From NCBI GenBank assembly GCA_947626785.1, contig CANQTO010000004.1, positions 22,527-86,526 of the forward strand: a DNA stretch of 64,000 bases, given 5' to 3'. Both the position numbers and the translations under genes were made by a program. Positions 41,681-50,315 of this stretch are shown here, one piece after another (the stretch's first letter is position 1; the number at the start of each line of letters is the position of its first letter). This stretch comes from an uncultured Oscillospiraceae bacterium. GTDB taxonomy: Bacteria > Bacillota > Clostridia > Oscillospirales > Oscillospiraceae. Below the pieces are notes generated by a model. It had not been told where the DNA came from. It worked only from the letters and a program-made list of their open reading frames with translations, and did not search any database.

Positions 41681-42253
41681 TTATTTTGACTCCCGGATGT
41701 CCCGGATGATCTGCCGCAGGTCCCACAGGTTCATGGACAGCAGGGACTTCTCCCGCCGCCACTTCAGCCCGGTCTTGCCCTCGAGAAACTTCATCAGCTC
41801 CTCCGCCGGCTGGGGCTCCACCGAGGCCCGCTCCAGCATACAGACGGAGTCTTTGGAGATGAACAGGTACAGATAGCTCTCGTCCTCCACCAGGCGGCTG
41901 AACTTCTTGTAGGGGAGGTCCATGCTGCCCTCGCCGGACAGATGCACCCGCCCGCTGTAGAACTCGTACTCCATGCCCGGCAGGGAGCCACCCCGGGCCT
42001 CTAGCACCCGGTCGGCCCGGATCTGGCTGGGAAAGTCCTTGCTGGCCATGAGCCAGGCGCCCAGGAGCATCAGCAGGGCCCGGGCCCACATGGGCAGGGC
42101 CGCCGCCACCGAGACGATCACCAGCGCGGCGCCAATCCCCAGGCGGATGAGCATCCGGGCCTTGCTGTAGACGTAATAGGTGGTCCGGTACAGCAGCTCG
42201 ACGGTCTTGGCCGTGTGTTCGATTTTTCCCCGGTAAAGCCACCGCTCCGCCAT
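41681..42253 (-). CDS. YcxB-like membrane protein
   Basis: The 190-residue protein begins WLYRGKIEHTAKT, has two adjacent membrane helices (about residues 36-70), and a C-terminal beta-rich domain with YEFYSGRVHLSGEGS and YLYLFISKDSVCML, which fits the YcxB-like domain. The function of this family is unknown. It is divergent from the CoA-transferase gene with a strong promoter and a 15-bp palindrome between them. It may share a transcript with the GntR gene. Confidence 0.75.
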   Translation of the reverse strand: MAERWLYRGKIEHTAKTVELLYRTTYYVYSKARMLIRLGIGAALVIVSVAAALPMWARALLMLLGAWLMASKDFPSQIRADRVLEARGGSLPGMEYEFYSGRVHLSGEGSMDLPYKKFSRLVEDESYLYLFISKDSVCMLERASVEPQPAEELMKFLEGKTGLKWRREKSLLSMNLWDLRQIIRDIRESK

Positions 42254-42292
42254 ACGCCGCTCCTTTCAGTCCGAAATCCGTTGCCTATTAAT

Positions 42293-42321
42293 ATATTAGC
42301 TGGATTCAGGGGCCCTGTCAA
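42293..42321 (-). promoter_or_regulatory. Promoter of the YcxB-like/GntR genes
   Basis: Minus-strand perfect TTGACA (42321-42316), 17 bp, TAATAT (42298-42293). Confidence 0.7.
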
Positions 42322-42330
42322 CAATTTTTT

Positions 42331-42345
42331 TGTGCGGTCCGCACA
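42331..42345. promoter_or_regulatory. 15-bp palindrome between divergent promoters
   Basis: TGTGCGGTCCGCACA is a perfect 7-bp inverted repeat around T. It contains TGTGC, like the boxes before dctP, so the same GntR regulator is one candidate binder. Confidence 0.45.
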
Positions 42346-42425
42346 GACAGGGCTTGCGCTCCGGCCTGTTTTATGGCATTATATAGGCATAAAATACCAA
42401 AAAATTTTTTCACGGAGGGACAACA

Positions 42426-43733
42426 ATGACCGATTTTGCAAGCCTTTACCGCCAGAAGCTGACCACGGCCGGGGAACTGGCCGGGCGGGTGGAAAACGGC
42501 TGGCTGCTGGGCATGGACGCGGCGGCGGCCCAGACCCCGGCCATCATGGAGGCTCTGGCCGAAAGGGCCGCGGCGGGAGGGCTGTCCGGCGTCCGGGTGC
42601 AGACCCTGCTGGACGTGTACCCCTTCGCTTTTTACGCGGACAACAGCCTCTTCGGGAAGCTGACGGGAGAATCCTGGTTCTCCAGCGCCGGCGCCCGCAA
42701 CGCCATCAACGGCGGCTACGCGGACTTCATCCCCGCCTATTACCGGGACATTCCCCGGCATATCCGGGCCCATTACGACTATGACGCCTTCTGCGTCTCC
42801 GTCTCCCCCATGGACAAGCACGGCTATTTCAGCCTGTCCACCGCCAGCTCCTACTCGGTGGCCATGATGGAGAAGGCCAAACGGATCTTCGTAGAGGTCA
42901 ACGAGCACCAGCCCCGGGCCGTCTGCGGGACCCAGGTCCACGTGAGCCAGGTGGACGCCATCGTGGAGTACCACCATGAGCTGCCGGTGCTGCCCCCCGC
43001 CAAGCTGGACGAGGTGAGCGTCACCATCGGCAATCTGATCGCCGAGCGGATCCCCGACGGGGCCTGCATCCAACTGGGCATCGGCGCCATTCCGGACGCC
43101 ACCGGCATGGCCCTGAAGACCAAGCACGACCTGGGCATCCACACCGAGATGTTTACCGACTCCATGGTGGAGCTCATCGAGTGCGGCGCGGTGAACAACA
43201 GCAAGAAGCAGATCCACCGGGGGCAGAGCATCACCACCTTTGCCTACGGCTCCAAGCGCATCTACGACTATATCGACGACAACCCGGCCATCGCCCTCAT
43301 GCCCGTGGACTATGTGAACGACCCGGAGGTCATCTGCCGAAACGACAACATGATCTCCATCAACGCGGCCCTGGAGGTGGATCTGTGGGGCCAGGTCTGC
43401 GCGGAGAGTGTGGGGACCAAGCACATGTCCGGCTCCGGCGGGCAGATCGACTATGTCCGCGGCGCCTGCCAGTCCAAGGGGGGCAAGAGCTTCATCGCCT
43501 TCACCTCCACCGCCAAGGGCGGGACCATCAGCAAGATCAAGCCCATCCTGACCCCCGGCGCGGTGTGCACCACCAGCAAGAACGACGTGGACTACGTGGT
43601 CACCGAGTACGGCGTGGCCCACCTGCGGGGCCACAGCCTGAGCGACCGGGCCCGGCAGCTGATCGCCATCGCCCACCCGGACTTCCGGGACGAGCTGCGC
43701 TTCGAGGCCAAGAAGCGGGGCATATTGATCTAA
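42426..43733 (+). CDS. Acetyl-CoA hydrolase/transferase family CoA-transferase (butyryl-CoA or 4-hydroxybutyrate type)
   Basis: The 435-residue enzyme belongs to the family of butyryl-CoA:acetate and 4-hydroxybutyrate CoA-transferases, which in gut Firmicutes make butyrate or feed it from amino acids. The catalytic glutamate is probably Glu241 in GIHTEMFTDSMVEL; the CoA-binding part has GGQIDYVRGA with SGSGG before it. Length fits both subgroups and the sequence alone does not separate them. It stands alone, with a GGAGGG ribosome binding site and a strong terminator, and is divergent from the YcxB-like gene. Confidence 0.9.
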   Translation: MTDFASLYRQKLTTAGELAGRVENGWLLGMDAAAAQTPAIMEALAERAAAGGLSGVRVQTLLDVYPFAFYADNSLFGKLTGESWFSSAGARNAINGGYADFIPAYYRDIPRHIRAHYDYDAFCVSVSPMDKHGYFSLSTASSYSVAMMEKAKRIFVEVNEHQPRAVCGTQVHVSQVDAIVEYHHELPVLPPAKLDEVSVTIGNLIAERIPDGACIQLGIGAIPDATGMALKTKHDLGIHTEMFTDSMVELIECGAVNNSKKQIHRGQSITTFAYGSKRIYDYIDDNPAIALMPVDYVNDPEVICRNDNMISINAALEVDLWGQVCAESVGTKHMSGSGGQIDYVRGACQSKGGKSFIAFTSTAKGGTISKIKPILTPGAVCTTSKNDVDYVVTEYGVAHLRGHSLSDRARQLIAIAHPDFRDELRFEAKKRGILI

Positions 43734-43746
43734 ACCTTTTTCCGAC

Positions 43747-43794
43747 AAAAAACACCTCCCACCGCAGCCTGATCGCGGTGGGAGGTGTTTTTTT
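43747..43794. terminator. Bidirectional terminator after the CoA-transferase gene
   Basis: AACACCTCCCACCGC pairs with GCGGTGGGAGGTGTT; A- and T-tracts flank it, so it can also end the converging pilus operon. Confidence 0.85.
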
Positions 43795-43809
43795 AGGCGC
43801 GGCCATAAA

Positions 43810-44169
43810 TTAGCCGAGCTCTGCCTTGAAGCGCTGGATGGCCGCCGTCGCGTCGGCATAGTCCTGCTTGACCTGCTCCAGCAGGGGGCCGTAGTCCTCG
43901 TTCAGGCCGCCCCGCAGATTCTCCGTGAGGGCGGTGCTGGAAGCGGAGAGCCGGGCAAAGCCCAGGTTCTGGCACATGCCTTTGATGGTGTGGGCGGCCC
44001 GGAAGGCCTCCTCGCCGTTGCCGGCGGCCAGGGAGTCCAGCAGCAGCTGGTAGCTGCCGTCGTCCAGAAACTTCAGAACAAATTTCTGGATGATGCGCTC
44101 GCTGGGGATCCGGCCGGTGACCTCGGCGTAGTCGCCGCCAAGGGCATCGTAGCAATCTTTCAGTGTCAT
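43810..44169 (-). CDS. Histidine phosphotransfer (Hpt) domain protein
   Basis: The 119-residue protein is a stand-alone four-helix Hpt domain. The phosphorylated residue is His60 in AHTIKGMCQNLGF. Such proteins pass phosphate between histidine kinases and response regulators. It is the last gene of the pilus operon, 19 bases after a response regulator carrying HD-GYP and GGDEF domains, so it likely phosphorylates or drains Asp56 of that protein. AAAGGAGG precedes the ATG. No hybrid kinase is in the window. Confidence 0.9.
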   Translation of the reverse strand: MTLKDCYDALGGDYAEVTGRIPSERIIQKFVLKFLDDGSYQLLLDSLAAGNGEEAFRAAHTIKGMCQNLGFARLSASSTALTENLRGGLNEDYGPLLEQVKQDYADATAAIQRFKAELG

Positions 44170-44188
44170 CGTGTCCTCCTTTAAACGT

Positions 44189-46279
44189 TTATTTTTCGAT
44201 CCCGTCTCCTTCGTCGATGGCGGTGCTGGGGGCGGAGAGAATATCGGCCATGCTCTCGTCGTAGAACAGGCACTTGCCCTTGCCGCTGCGCTTGACGGCG
44301 TAGAGGGCCTGGTCCGCCGCGTGAAGCAGGGACTCGTAGTCCGCGGGGACCACGGTGGTGCAGGCCACGCCCATACTGACGGAGACCTCCCCCGGCCCGA
44401 AGTTGCCCGAGAGGCTGGAGAAGATACGGGCCATGATCCGCTCGATGTTCTCCGCGTACTCCAGGTAGAGGATGAATTCATCCCCGCCGAAGCGGCAGCA
44501 GACATCGTGGCCACGGGTGCTGTGCAGCAGCCGGTCGGCCACAAATTTCAGGGCCTTGTCCCCGATGGCGTGGCCGAACTGGTCGTTGATCTGCTTGAAG
44601 AAGTCGATATCGAAGAAGGCCAGAGAGGCGTGGCGGCCGGGCTCCAGCTGCGCCAGGCGGCTGTCGATCTGCTCCTTGCCGCTGGCCCGGTTCAACAGGC
44701 CCGTGAGCCGGTCCCGGGAGGCCCGCTGCTCCAGTTCCTCCAGCAGGACCTGGGTATCGTGCACGTCCAGCAGCTTGCCCAGGGCGCCCATGAAGAGAGG
44801 GTGGCTGTCCATGGACCAGGTGGAGCGGGCGATCAGCCGGTGCCAGCGGCTCTCGCCGGGCAGGTTCAGCTTGCACAAAAACTCCACCCGGGGCTCCTCC
44901 GGATTGGTGGAGCGCAGCAGCTCGGACAGGGCCTTCCAGTTGCCGGGGCCGATGATCTGCTGCACCGTGTCGTCCTGGGCCGGGTCCATGATGATCTCCG
45001 GCAGGCCCAGCTTCTTGGCACCCTTGGGGGTGAAGGAGAGCATGTTGGGGGAGATGGTGTACTCGAACTGGATCTCCTCGGTCAGGTCGGCAAAGAAGCT
45101 GTACTTCATGCGCTCGTAGTCCAGCAGGCGCAGGGTGCGGTCGGAGGCGGTGGTCTCCTCCTTGCCCAGAAGCTCCTTGGCGCTGGCCTGGAGCTCCCGG
45201 TAGCTCATGGGGTCTACGCCCGCCTCGGGCTCTTCCTGGCTCTTGAGGGCGACAAAGCGGGAGGAGGCGTCCTTCAGGCAGTCCAGCAACAGGGGGTTGA
45301 AGGCGCCGCACTCCCCGTTGAGGATCATCTGCACGGCCTTCTCATGGGTGAAGGCCTTCTTGTAGACCCGCTCGCTGGTCAGCGCGTCGTACACGTCCGC
45401 CAGGGCCACCACCTGGGCACTGATGGGGATCTCGTCGCCCTTCAGGCCGTCAGGATAGCCCCGGCCGTCGTAGCGCTCGTGGTGCCAGCGGCAGATCTGA
45501 TAGGCGGTGCGCACTAAGGGATCGTCCTTGTGGACGGTCAGGGCGTCCAGCATCTGGGCGCCCATGGCCGAGTGGGTCTTCATGATGGCGAACTCCTCGT
45601 CGGTGAGCTTGCCGGGCTTGTTGAGGATCTTGTCGTCGATGGCGATCTTGCCGATATCGTGCAGGGCGGAGGCGGTGCCGATCAGGGCGATATCCGCCGC
45701 GGACAGGTGGTACTGGCCGGTGCGCCGGGTCAGGCACTCCAGCAGGATGTCCGTCATACGCCGGACGTGGAGGATGTGCAGGCCGCTCTCGCCGTTGCGG
45801 AACTCCACGATGTGGCTCAGCACGTCGATCATCAGGTTGCTGCGCTGCTCCTTCTCCCGGATCTGGTCATTGACCATCCCCACCAGCTTCTTCTGGTTGG
45901 CGTAGAGGATGATGGTGTTGTTGAGCCGGCGGCGGACGATGGTCTCGTTGAAGGGGCGGGTGATAAAATCGCTGACGCCCATCTCGTAGGCCCGGCTGAC
46001 CTGGGCAGCCGAGGTCTCCGAGGAGATCATGATGACCGGGATGTCCTCGATCCAGTGGTTCTCGTTCATGGAGGCCAGCACGCCAAAGCCGTCCATATAG
46101 GGCATCACGATGTCCAGCAGCACGATGTCGATGCTGCTGCGCTGCTTGCGGAGGATCTCCACGGCCTGAAGGCCGTCCTCCGCCTCTAAAATGTCGTACT
46201 CGCCCTCCAGCATATCCGCCAGAAGGGCCCGGTTCATCTCCGAGTCGTCTACGATCAGGATCTTTTGAAGCGTTTCCAT
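44189..46279 (-). CDS. Response regulator with HD-GYP and GGDEF domains (c-di-GMP turnover)
   Basis: The 696-residue protein has a receiver domain (residues 1-120, phospho-acceptor Asp56 in LLDIVMP), an HD-GYP phosphodiesterase domain (about 145-330, HDIGK and HHERYDGRGYP), a PAS-like middle (about 390-510) and a C-terminal diguanylate cyclase domain with an intact GGDEF at 598-602. An RxxD inhibitory site (RGHD, 589-592) sits exactly five residues before it. Synthesis and breakdown of c-di-GMP therefore meet in one phosphorylation-controlled protein. It follows pilT by 44 bases and precedes Hpt, so pilus output is a likely target. Confidence 0.93.
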   Translation of the reverse strand: METLQKILIVDDSEMNRALLADMLEGEYDILEAEDGLQAVEILRKQRSSIDIVLLDIVMPYMDGFGVLASMNENHWIEDIPVIMISSETSAAQVSRAYEMGVSDFITRPFNETIVRRRLNNTIILYANQKKLVGMVNDQIREKEQRSNLMIDVLSHIVEFRNGESGLHILHVRRMTDILLECLTRRTGQYHLSAADIALIGTASALHDIGKIAIDDKILNKPGKLTDEEFAIMKTHSAMGAQMLDALTVHKDDPLVRTAYQICRWHHERYDGRGYPDGLKGDEIPISAQVVALADVYDALTSERVYKKAFTHEKAVQMILNGECGAFNPLLLDCLKDASSRFVALKSQEEPEAGVDPMSYRELQASAKELLGKEETTASDRTLRLLDYERMKYSFFADLTEEIQFEYTISPNMLSFTPKGAKKLGLPEIIMDPAQDDTVQQIIGPGNWKALSELLRSTNPEEPRVEFLCKLNLPGESRWHRLIARSTWSMDSHPLFMGALGKLLDVHDTQVLLEELEQRASRDRLTGLLNRASGKEQIDSRLAQLEPGRHASLAFFDIDFFKQINDQFGHAIGDKALKFVADRLLHSTRGHDVCCRFGGDEFILYLEYAENIERIMARIFSSLSGNFGPGEVSVSMGVACTTVVPADYESLLHAADQALYAVKRSGKGKCLFYDESMADILSAPSTAIDEGDGIEK

Positions 46280-46323
46280 ATTCTGTCCTTCCCCGCCGGA
46301 GAGCCGGCGGAAAGAAATTCAAA

Positions 46324-47376
46324 TCAGAGTTTTCTGGCCAGCATATCCGGGTTGGAGCTGTGGGCCAGGGCCTGCTCCCGGCTGATACGGCCGGCCTTAC
46401 ACAGGCTCTGGAGGCTGGAATCCATGGAGAACATGCCGCTGGCCGAGGAGGAGTAGATCAGGCCGTCGATCTGGTGGATCTTGTTTTCCCGGATCATGTT
46501 GCGCACGGCGGTGGTGGCGGTCATCAGCTCAAAGGCCGGGGCCACGCCGCCGGAGACCGTGGGCACCAGCTGCTGGCTGACCACCGCCTGGAGGACGGAG
46601 GCCAGCTGGATGGCGATCTGCCGCTGCTGGTTGGGGGGAAAGACGTCGATAATGCGGTCGATGGTGTTGGCCGCGCCCAGGGTGTGCAGGGTGGAGAGCA
46701 CCAGATGGCCGGTCTCGGCGGCGGTCATGGCGATGGAGATGGTCTCAAAGTCCCGCATCTCGCCTAAAAGGATCACGTCCGGGCTCTGGCGCAGGGCGGC
46801 CCGGAGGGCCACCACGTAGCTGGCCGTGTCGGAGTTGATCTCCCGCTGGCTGATGATGCTCTTCTGGTGCCGGTGCAGGTACTCCAGCGGGTCCTCCAGG
46901 GTGATGATGTGCTTCTCCTGGGTCCGGTTGATCTGGTCGATGATGCAGGCCAGGGTGGTGGACTTGCCGCTGCCGGCGGGGCCGGTGACCAGGACCAGGC
47001 CCTTCTTCAGCTCGCTCAGGCCGATGACCTGCCCGGGGATGCCCATCTGGGCCGGGTCCGGCAGATCGAAGGTGATGACCCGGATCACGGCGGACAGGGA
47101 GCCGCGCTGCCGGTAGGTGCTGACCCGGAAGCGGGACAGGCCGGGGATGGCGAAGGAAAAATCGTCGTCCCCCGTCTCCTCCAGCTGGCGGATATCCCGG
47201 TTGGCCAGGGCGTAGATTTCGGTCACCAGCTCCTCGCACTTGCCGGGCATGACCCGCTCGCCGTCCAGCTGGATGACCTTGCCGTCCTTCTTGTAGGACA
47301 GGGGACGGCCGGCCACGATAAACAGGTCGGAGGCGCCGGCCTGGGTGGTCTGTTCCAGAAATTCTTTGATATCCAT
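46324..47376 (-). CDS. pilT: Type IV pilus retraction ATPase PilT
   Basis: PilT powers pilus retraction at the inner membrane. The 350-residue protein has the family start ASDLFIVAGRPLSYKKDG, Walker A GPAGSGKST (132-140), the Asp box LEDPLEYLH, and Walker B VILLGEMRDFETI, then the His box HLVLSTLHTLGAANTIDR. Length and motifs fit PilT better than the longer PilB. No PilB assembly ATPase, PilD peptidase or PilM/N/O genes are in the window. It starts 14 bases after the preceding pilus gene. Confidence 0.92.
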   Translation of the reverse strand: MDIKEFLEQTTQAGASDLFIVAGRPLSYKKDGKVIQLDGERVMPGKCEELVTEIYALANRDIRQLEETGDDDFSFAIPGLSRFRVSTYRQRGSLSAVIRVITFDLPDPAQMGIPGQVIGLSELKKGLVLVTGPAGSGKSTTLACIIDQINRTQEKHIITLEDPLEYLHRHQKSIISQREINSDTASYVVALRAALRQSPDVILLGEMRDFETISIAMTAAETGHLVLSTLHTLGAANTIDRIIDVFPPNQQRQIAIQLASVLQAVVSQQLVPTVSGGVAPAFELMTATTAVRNMIRENKIHQIDGLIYSSSASGMFSMDSSLQSLCKAGRISREQALAHSSNPDMLARKL

Positions 47377-47390
47377 AAAGTTCCTCCCGC

Positions 47391-47960
47391 TTATTCTAAT
47401 CCCGTGGGCATGTTGCCGGGCAGGGCCAGATCCAGAGAGTCGTCCGGGGTCCAGTCGTAGCGGGAGACGGCCTGCCAGACGCGGACCTCATAGTGCCGCC
47501 CGCCGTCGCCCGGCTCCGGGAAGACCCGCAGCTCCACCTGTAGGTTCTGATCCTCCCCCAGGGGGACCTGGTAGCTCAGAAGCCCGTCCCCGGTGACGGA
47601 GACAGCGTCCGGCTGGCGCATCCGCTTGACGACCTCGCCGGCAAAGCTGGCGTAGTCGATGCTGCTCCGGTAGTTGGCCTGGACCGCGCTCTGGGCGGCG
47701 TCCTCAATGTCGATCAAGATCTCGTTGGCGGCGTTCTCCGCCGCGTAATAGTCCGTGGTGCGCTGGGCGCTCAGGCGGCTCAGGCGCAGGTTGGCCTGGG
47801 CGCTGACCAGGGACAGCACGGAGAAGGTCAGCATGCACAGCAGCACAAAAATGAGCACGATGGAGGTGGTGCCGGTGCTGATGATGGCGGGGGCGGTCCT
47901 GTTCCGGGGGGCCTCCGCCTGACGGCTGTAGGCCGTCTTGGAGCTGGAAACTTCCGTCAT
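47391..47960 (-). CDS. PilX-like pilus accessory membrane protein
   Basis: The 189-residue protein has one membrane helix (about residues 29-53, TTSIVLIFVLLCMLTFSVLS) followed by SAQANLRLSRLSAQRTTDYYAAENAANE, a helix pattern common in PilX-like minor pilins. The extracellular part has no motif I can name. It overlaps the preceding prepilin-like gene by 4 bases. A role in pilus tip or priming complex is inferred from position. Confidence 0.65.
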   Translation of the reverse strand: MTEVSSSKTAYSRQAEAPRNRTAPAIISTGTTSIVLIFVLLCMLTFSVLSLVSAQANLRLSRLSAQRTTDYYAAENAANEILIDIEDAAQSAVQANYRSSIDYASFAGEVVKRMRQPDAVSVTGDGLLSYQVPLGEDQNLQVELRVFPEPGDGGRHYEVRVWQAVSRYDWTPDDSLDLALPGNMPTGLE

Positions 47961-48400
47961 AAGGCGCCCTCCTTTACCGGAGCGGGCCAGCGCAGGTCCA
48001 GCTCATAGAGGGTGCCGGACTGGCCGCCCATGCTGATATGGCAGGCCCGGACCGAGCCTTCCGTGGCGGTCTCCGCCCGCAGGACATAGGCGGCCTCCTC
48101 CTCTTGGCAGGGGGCAAAGCTCTCGTCGTAGGTGACGAAGAGCGCGCCGTCCGCATCCTGGGCGGCTCCGGGGAAATAGGCCTCAAACTGCTCCGCGGAG
48201 GCGTCCGAATAGCGCAGCACGTTGGCGGCGCTGGAGACGGTGGAGGAGGCGAAGGCCAGATCCCGGGCCTGGGCGCTGAAGCTGTGGGCCTTGACGAAGG
48301 CCTGCACGCACACGGCGCTGCCCAGGGAGAAGAACAAAATGGCGATGATCAGCTCGATCAGGAAGAGCCGGCTGGAGCGGTTGCTGTTGAATTTCTGCAT
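47957..48400 (-). CDS. Prepilin-like protein
   Basis: The 147-residue protein has a short basic start, then SSRLFLIELIIAILFFSLGSAV, which resembles a type IV pilin N-terminus with Glu at the expected place after a processing site, although the usual Gly before the cut is not evident. The rest is a small globular domain. It lies between the DUF4860-like gene and the PilX-like gene, so it is probably a minor pilin. Confidence 0.65.
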   Translation of the reverse strand: MQKFNSNRSSRLFLIELIIAILFFSLGSAVCVQAFVKAHSFSAQARDLAFASSTVSSAANVLRYSDASAEQFEAYFPGAAQDADGALFVTYDESFAPCQEEEAAYVLRAETATEGSVRACHISMGGQSGTLYELDLRWPAPVKEGAL

Positions 48401-48418
48401 AGCGTCCTCCCTCCGGCC

Positions 48419-48910
48419 TCAGGCCCAGCCGCTGCGGGTGTGCAGCAGGAAGCGCAGGCTGCCGCCCTCGCTGCTCGCCGCGGAAAAGGCCAGAAAGCCC
48501 CCGCCCGCGTCCTCGATGGAGAAGTCCCGCACCGGCAGGATCTGCTCGCCCAGGTTGAGGCTGGGCTCCGCGCCGGGGCGGACGGTCAGCTCGCAGAGGT
48601 ATTCCCCATCGGAATAGATATACGTATGGTAGTCCTCGCCGTTGAGCGTGTCGGTCAGCTTCAGGGCCGGGACGCCCTCCAGCTCTGCCAGCTCCACCCC
48701 GCCGGCCACGTCGTGCTGGCGGACCTTCTCGTCCACGTAGGAGATGGCCGTGCGGGTGGAATAGGTGTCCTGCATCTGCGCGACCGTGCTCTGGTAGACC
48801 TGGATGCCGATCATCACCAGGATGAAGGCCGCCGCCGCGAAGACGCAGAACAGGCCCAGGGTGAAGAGCATATCGGTCACATGGCTCTGGGAGCGAAAGC
48901 TTCTCTTCAT
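48419..48910 (-). CDS. DUF4860-like pilus operon protein
   Basis: The 163-residue protein has one N-terminal membrane helix (about residues 14-38) followed by QSTVAQMQDTYSTRTAISYVDEKVRQHD. This helix plus the Y-V-D-E-K-V motif fits DUF4860, a family found in clostridial pilus clusters. The remaining part is beta-rich. It is probably a minor pilin-like or assembly protein. The spacing to both neighbours is under 20 bases. Confidence 0.7.
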   Translation of the reverse strand: MKRSFRSQSHVTDMLFTLGLFCVFAAAAFILVMIGIQVYQSTVAQMQDTYSTRTAISYVDEKVRQHDVAGGVELAELEGVPALKLTDTLNGEDYHTYIYSDGEYLCELTVRPGAEPSLNLGEQILPVRDFSIEDAGGGFLAFSAASSEGGSLRFLLHTRSGWA

Positions 48911-48919
48911 AGGCCCCCC

Positions 48920-49246
48920 TTACTTGAGCGGGATGACGGACACGTCCGGCATCAGGTTGGAACCGATGATCTCATAGGAGACGATGTATTTGTCCTTGTC
49001 GTAGGTCAGGCCGTAGTGCTCCTCCAGATAGCTCAGGCTGTCCGGATAGAAGCCCTCCAGGGCGTAGCAGTGGACCGCGCTCTGCCGGATGGAATTCTCC
49101 AGGCCCTCCGCCTCCTGCCGGGAGGTGATGCCGGAGATGTTGTCCAGCCCCAGCACGAACAGCGCCAGCACCGCCAGGAAGAGTGCCGCGGAGAGCAGCC
49201 GCCCGGCCCCGCCGAAGCGGGGGCGCGCCTTTTGAAAGCGGTTCAT
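48920..49246 (-). CDS. Small membrane-anchored pilus operon protein
   Basis: The 108-residue protein has one membrane helix (about residues 16-35), then a helix EAEGLENSIRQSAVHCYALEGFYPDSLSYL. The last part recalls the pseudopilin region where the N-terminal helix runs into a Y-P-x-S/T segment. It starts 10 bases after the pilC stop. I do not recognise a named family. Confidence 0.65.
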   Translation of the reverse strand: MNRFQKARPRFGGAGRLLSAALFLAVLALFVLGLDNISGITSRQEAEGLENSIRQSAVHCYALEGFYPDSLSYLEEHYGLTYDKDKYIVSYEIIGSNLMPDVSVIPLK

Positions 49247-49256
49247 GGGCGCCTCC

Positions 49257-50294
49257 TCAGCCGATGTTCGCCATGATGCCCATCAGCGGCAGCATCACGG
49301 ACAACAGGATCATGCCCACCGCCACGGACAGCAGGGCCACCAAGGTGGGCTCCAGCTTGGAGATGGCGGCGGCCATGCGCTGCTCGATCTCCTCATCGTA
49401 CTGGAGGGAGATCTGCTGGAGCACCTCGTCGATGGCGCCGGTCTTCACGCCGATATTGATCATCCGGGCGTAGAGGCCGGAGAAGAGCCCCGCCTGGATG
49501 ATGGCGTCGCTGAGGCTGCCGCCCTCGGCCACCGCCTGGCGCACCTGCTCCACCTTGCCGCTGACGGTGGGATGCTCCACGATGCGGGAGACGGTCTCCA
49601 GGCTCTGGTCGATGTTCAGGCCGCTGCTGAGGGCCAGGTGCATACCGTTGGCAAAGCGGCCGCAGGCGATCAGCTCAGAGAGCTTTTTGGTGGCGAAGAA
49701 GCGGGCGGAGAAGCTTTTCAGGCCCGCCCGGCCCTTGGGGCTGAGGAAGAGAGCGGCGCAGAGGGCGGCCAGAACGGCGGCCACGGCGATAAAGATCACG
49801 CTGTAGCGGCTCAGGCTCTCGCCCATGCGCAGCACCGCCCCGGAGATGCCCGTGAGTCCGGCGCCCAGCTGCTGGAACACCTGATTGAAGACGGGCAGGA
49901 CCTTCACGATCAGCACCAGCATCACCACCACCATCATCCCCAGCATGACCAGGGGGTAGGTGACGGCGCTCTTGATGCTCCGGGCCAGTTCATCCTCCCG
50001 CCGGTAGTAGGCGGAGAGGGACTGCATCACGTCGTCCAGCTGGCCGGACTGCTCGCCCAGCTCCAGCATATTGCACATGTAGGCCGGGAAGCAGCCGGCG
50101 GACTGCACCGCCTCAGAGAGGGTGCCGCCGGTCTCCACGTGCCGCAGCAGGCCCCGGAGGAGCTCCTGCCCCTCGGCGGAGGAGGTGTCGTCCAGCATGA
50201 TGGAAAGGCCCTCCAGGGAGGAGATGCCGGAGCGGAGGATCAAAGCCAGCTGGCCGCAGAAGCTGGCCAGTTCCGCGTTGCTCAAAGTCTTCAT
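49257..50294 (-). CDS. pilC: Type IV pilus/type II secretion inner-membrane platform protein PilC/GspF
   Basis: PilC is the membrane platform on which the pilus ATPases act. The 345-residue protein holds the two repeated GspF domains: the first with the SGISSLEGLSIM and GCFPAYMCNMLELGEQSGQLD segments, the second with LSSGLNIDQSLE and GLYARMINIGVKTGAIDEVL. Three membrane helices are clear. It is slightly shorter than E. coli GspF. It is preceded by the transglutaminase lipoprotein gene at 21 bases. Confidence 0.92.
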   Translation of the reverse strand: MKTLSNAELASFCGQLALILRSGISSLEGLSIMLDDTSSAEGQELLRGLLRHVETGGTLSEAVQSAGCFPAYMCNMLELGEQSGQLDDVMQSLSAYYRREDELARSIKSAVTYPLVMLGMMVVVMLVLIVKVLPVFNQVFQQLGAGLTGISGAVLRMGESLSRYSVIFIAVAAVLAALCAALFLSPKGRAGLKSFSARFFATKKLSELIACGRFANGMHLALSSGLNIDQSLETVSRIVEHPTVSGKVEQVRQAVAEGGSLSDAIIQAGLFSGLYARMINIGVKTGAIDEVLQQISLQYDEEIEQRMAAAISKLEPTLVALLSVAVGMILLSVMLPLMGIMANIG

Positions 50295-50315
50295 AAAGTC
50301 TCCTTTCTCCTCCCG

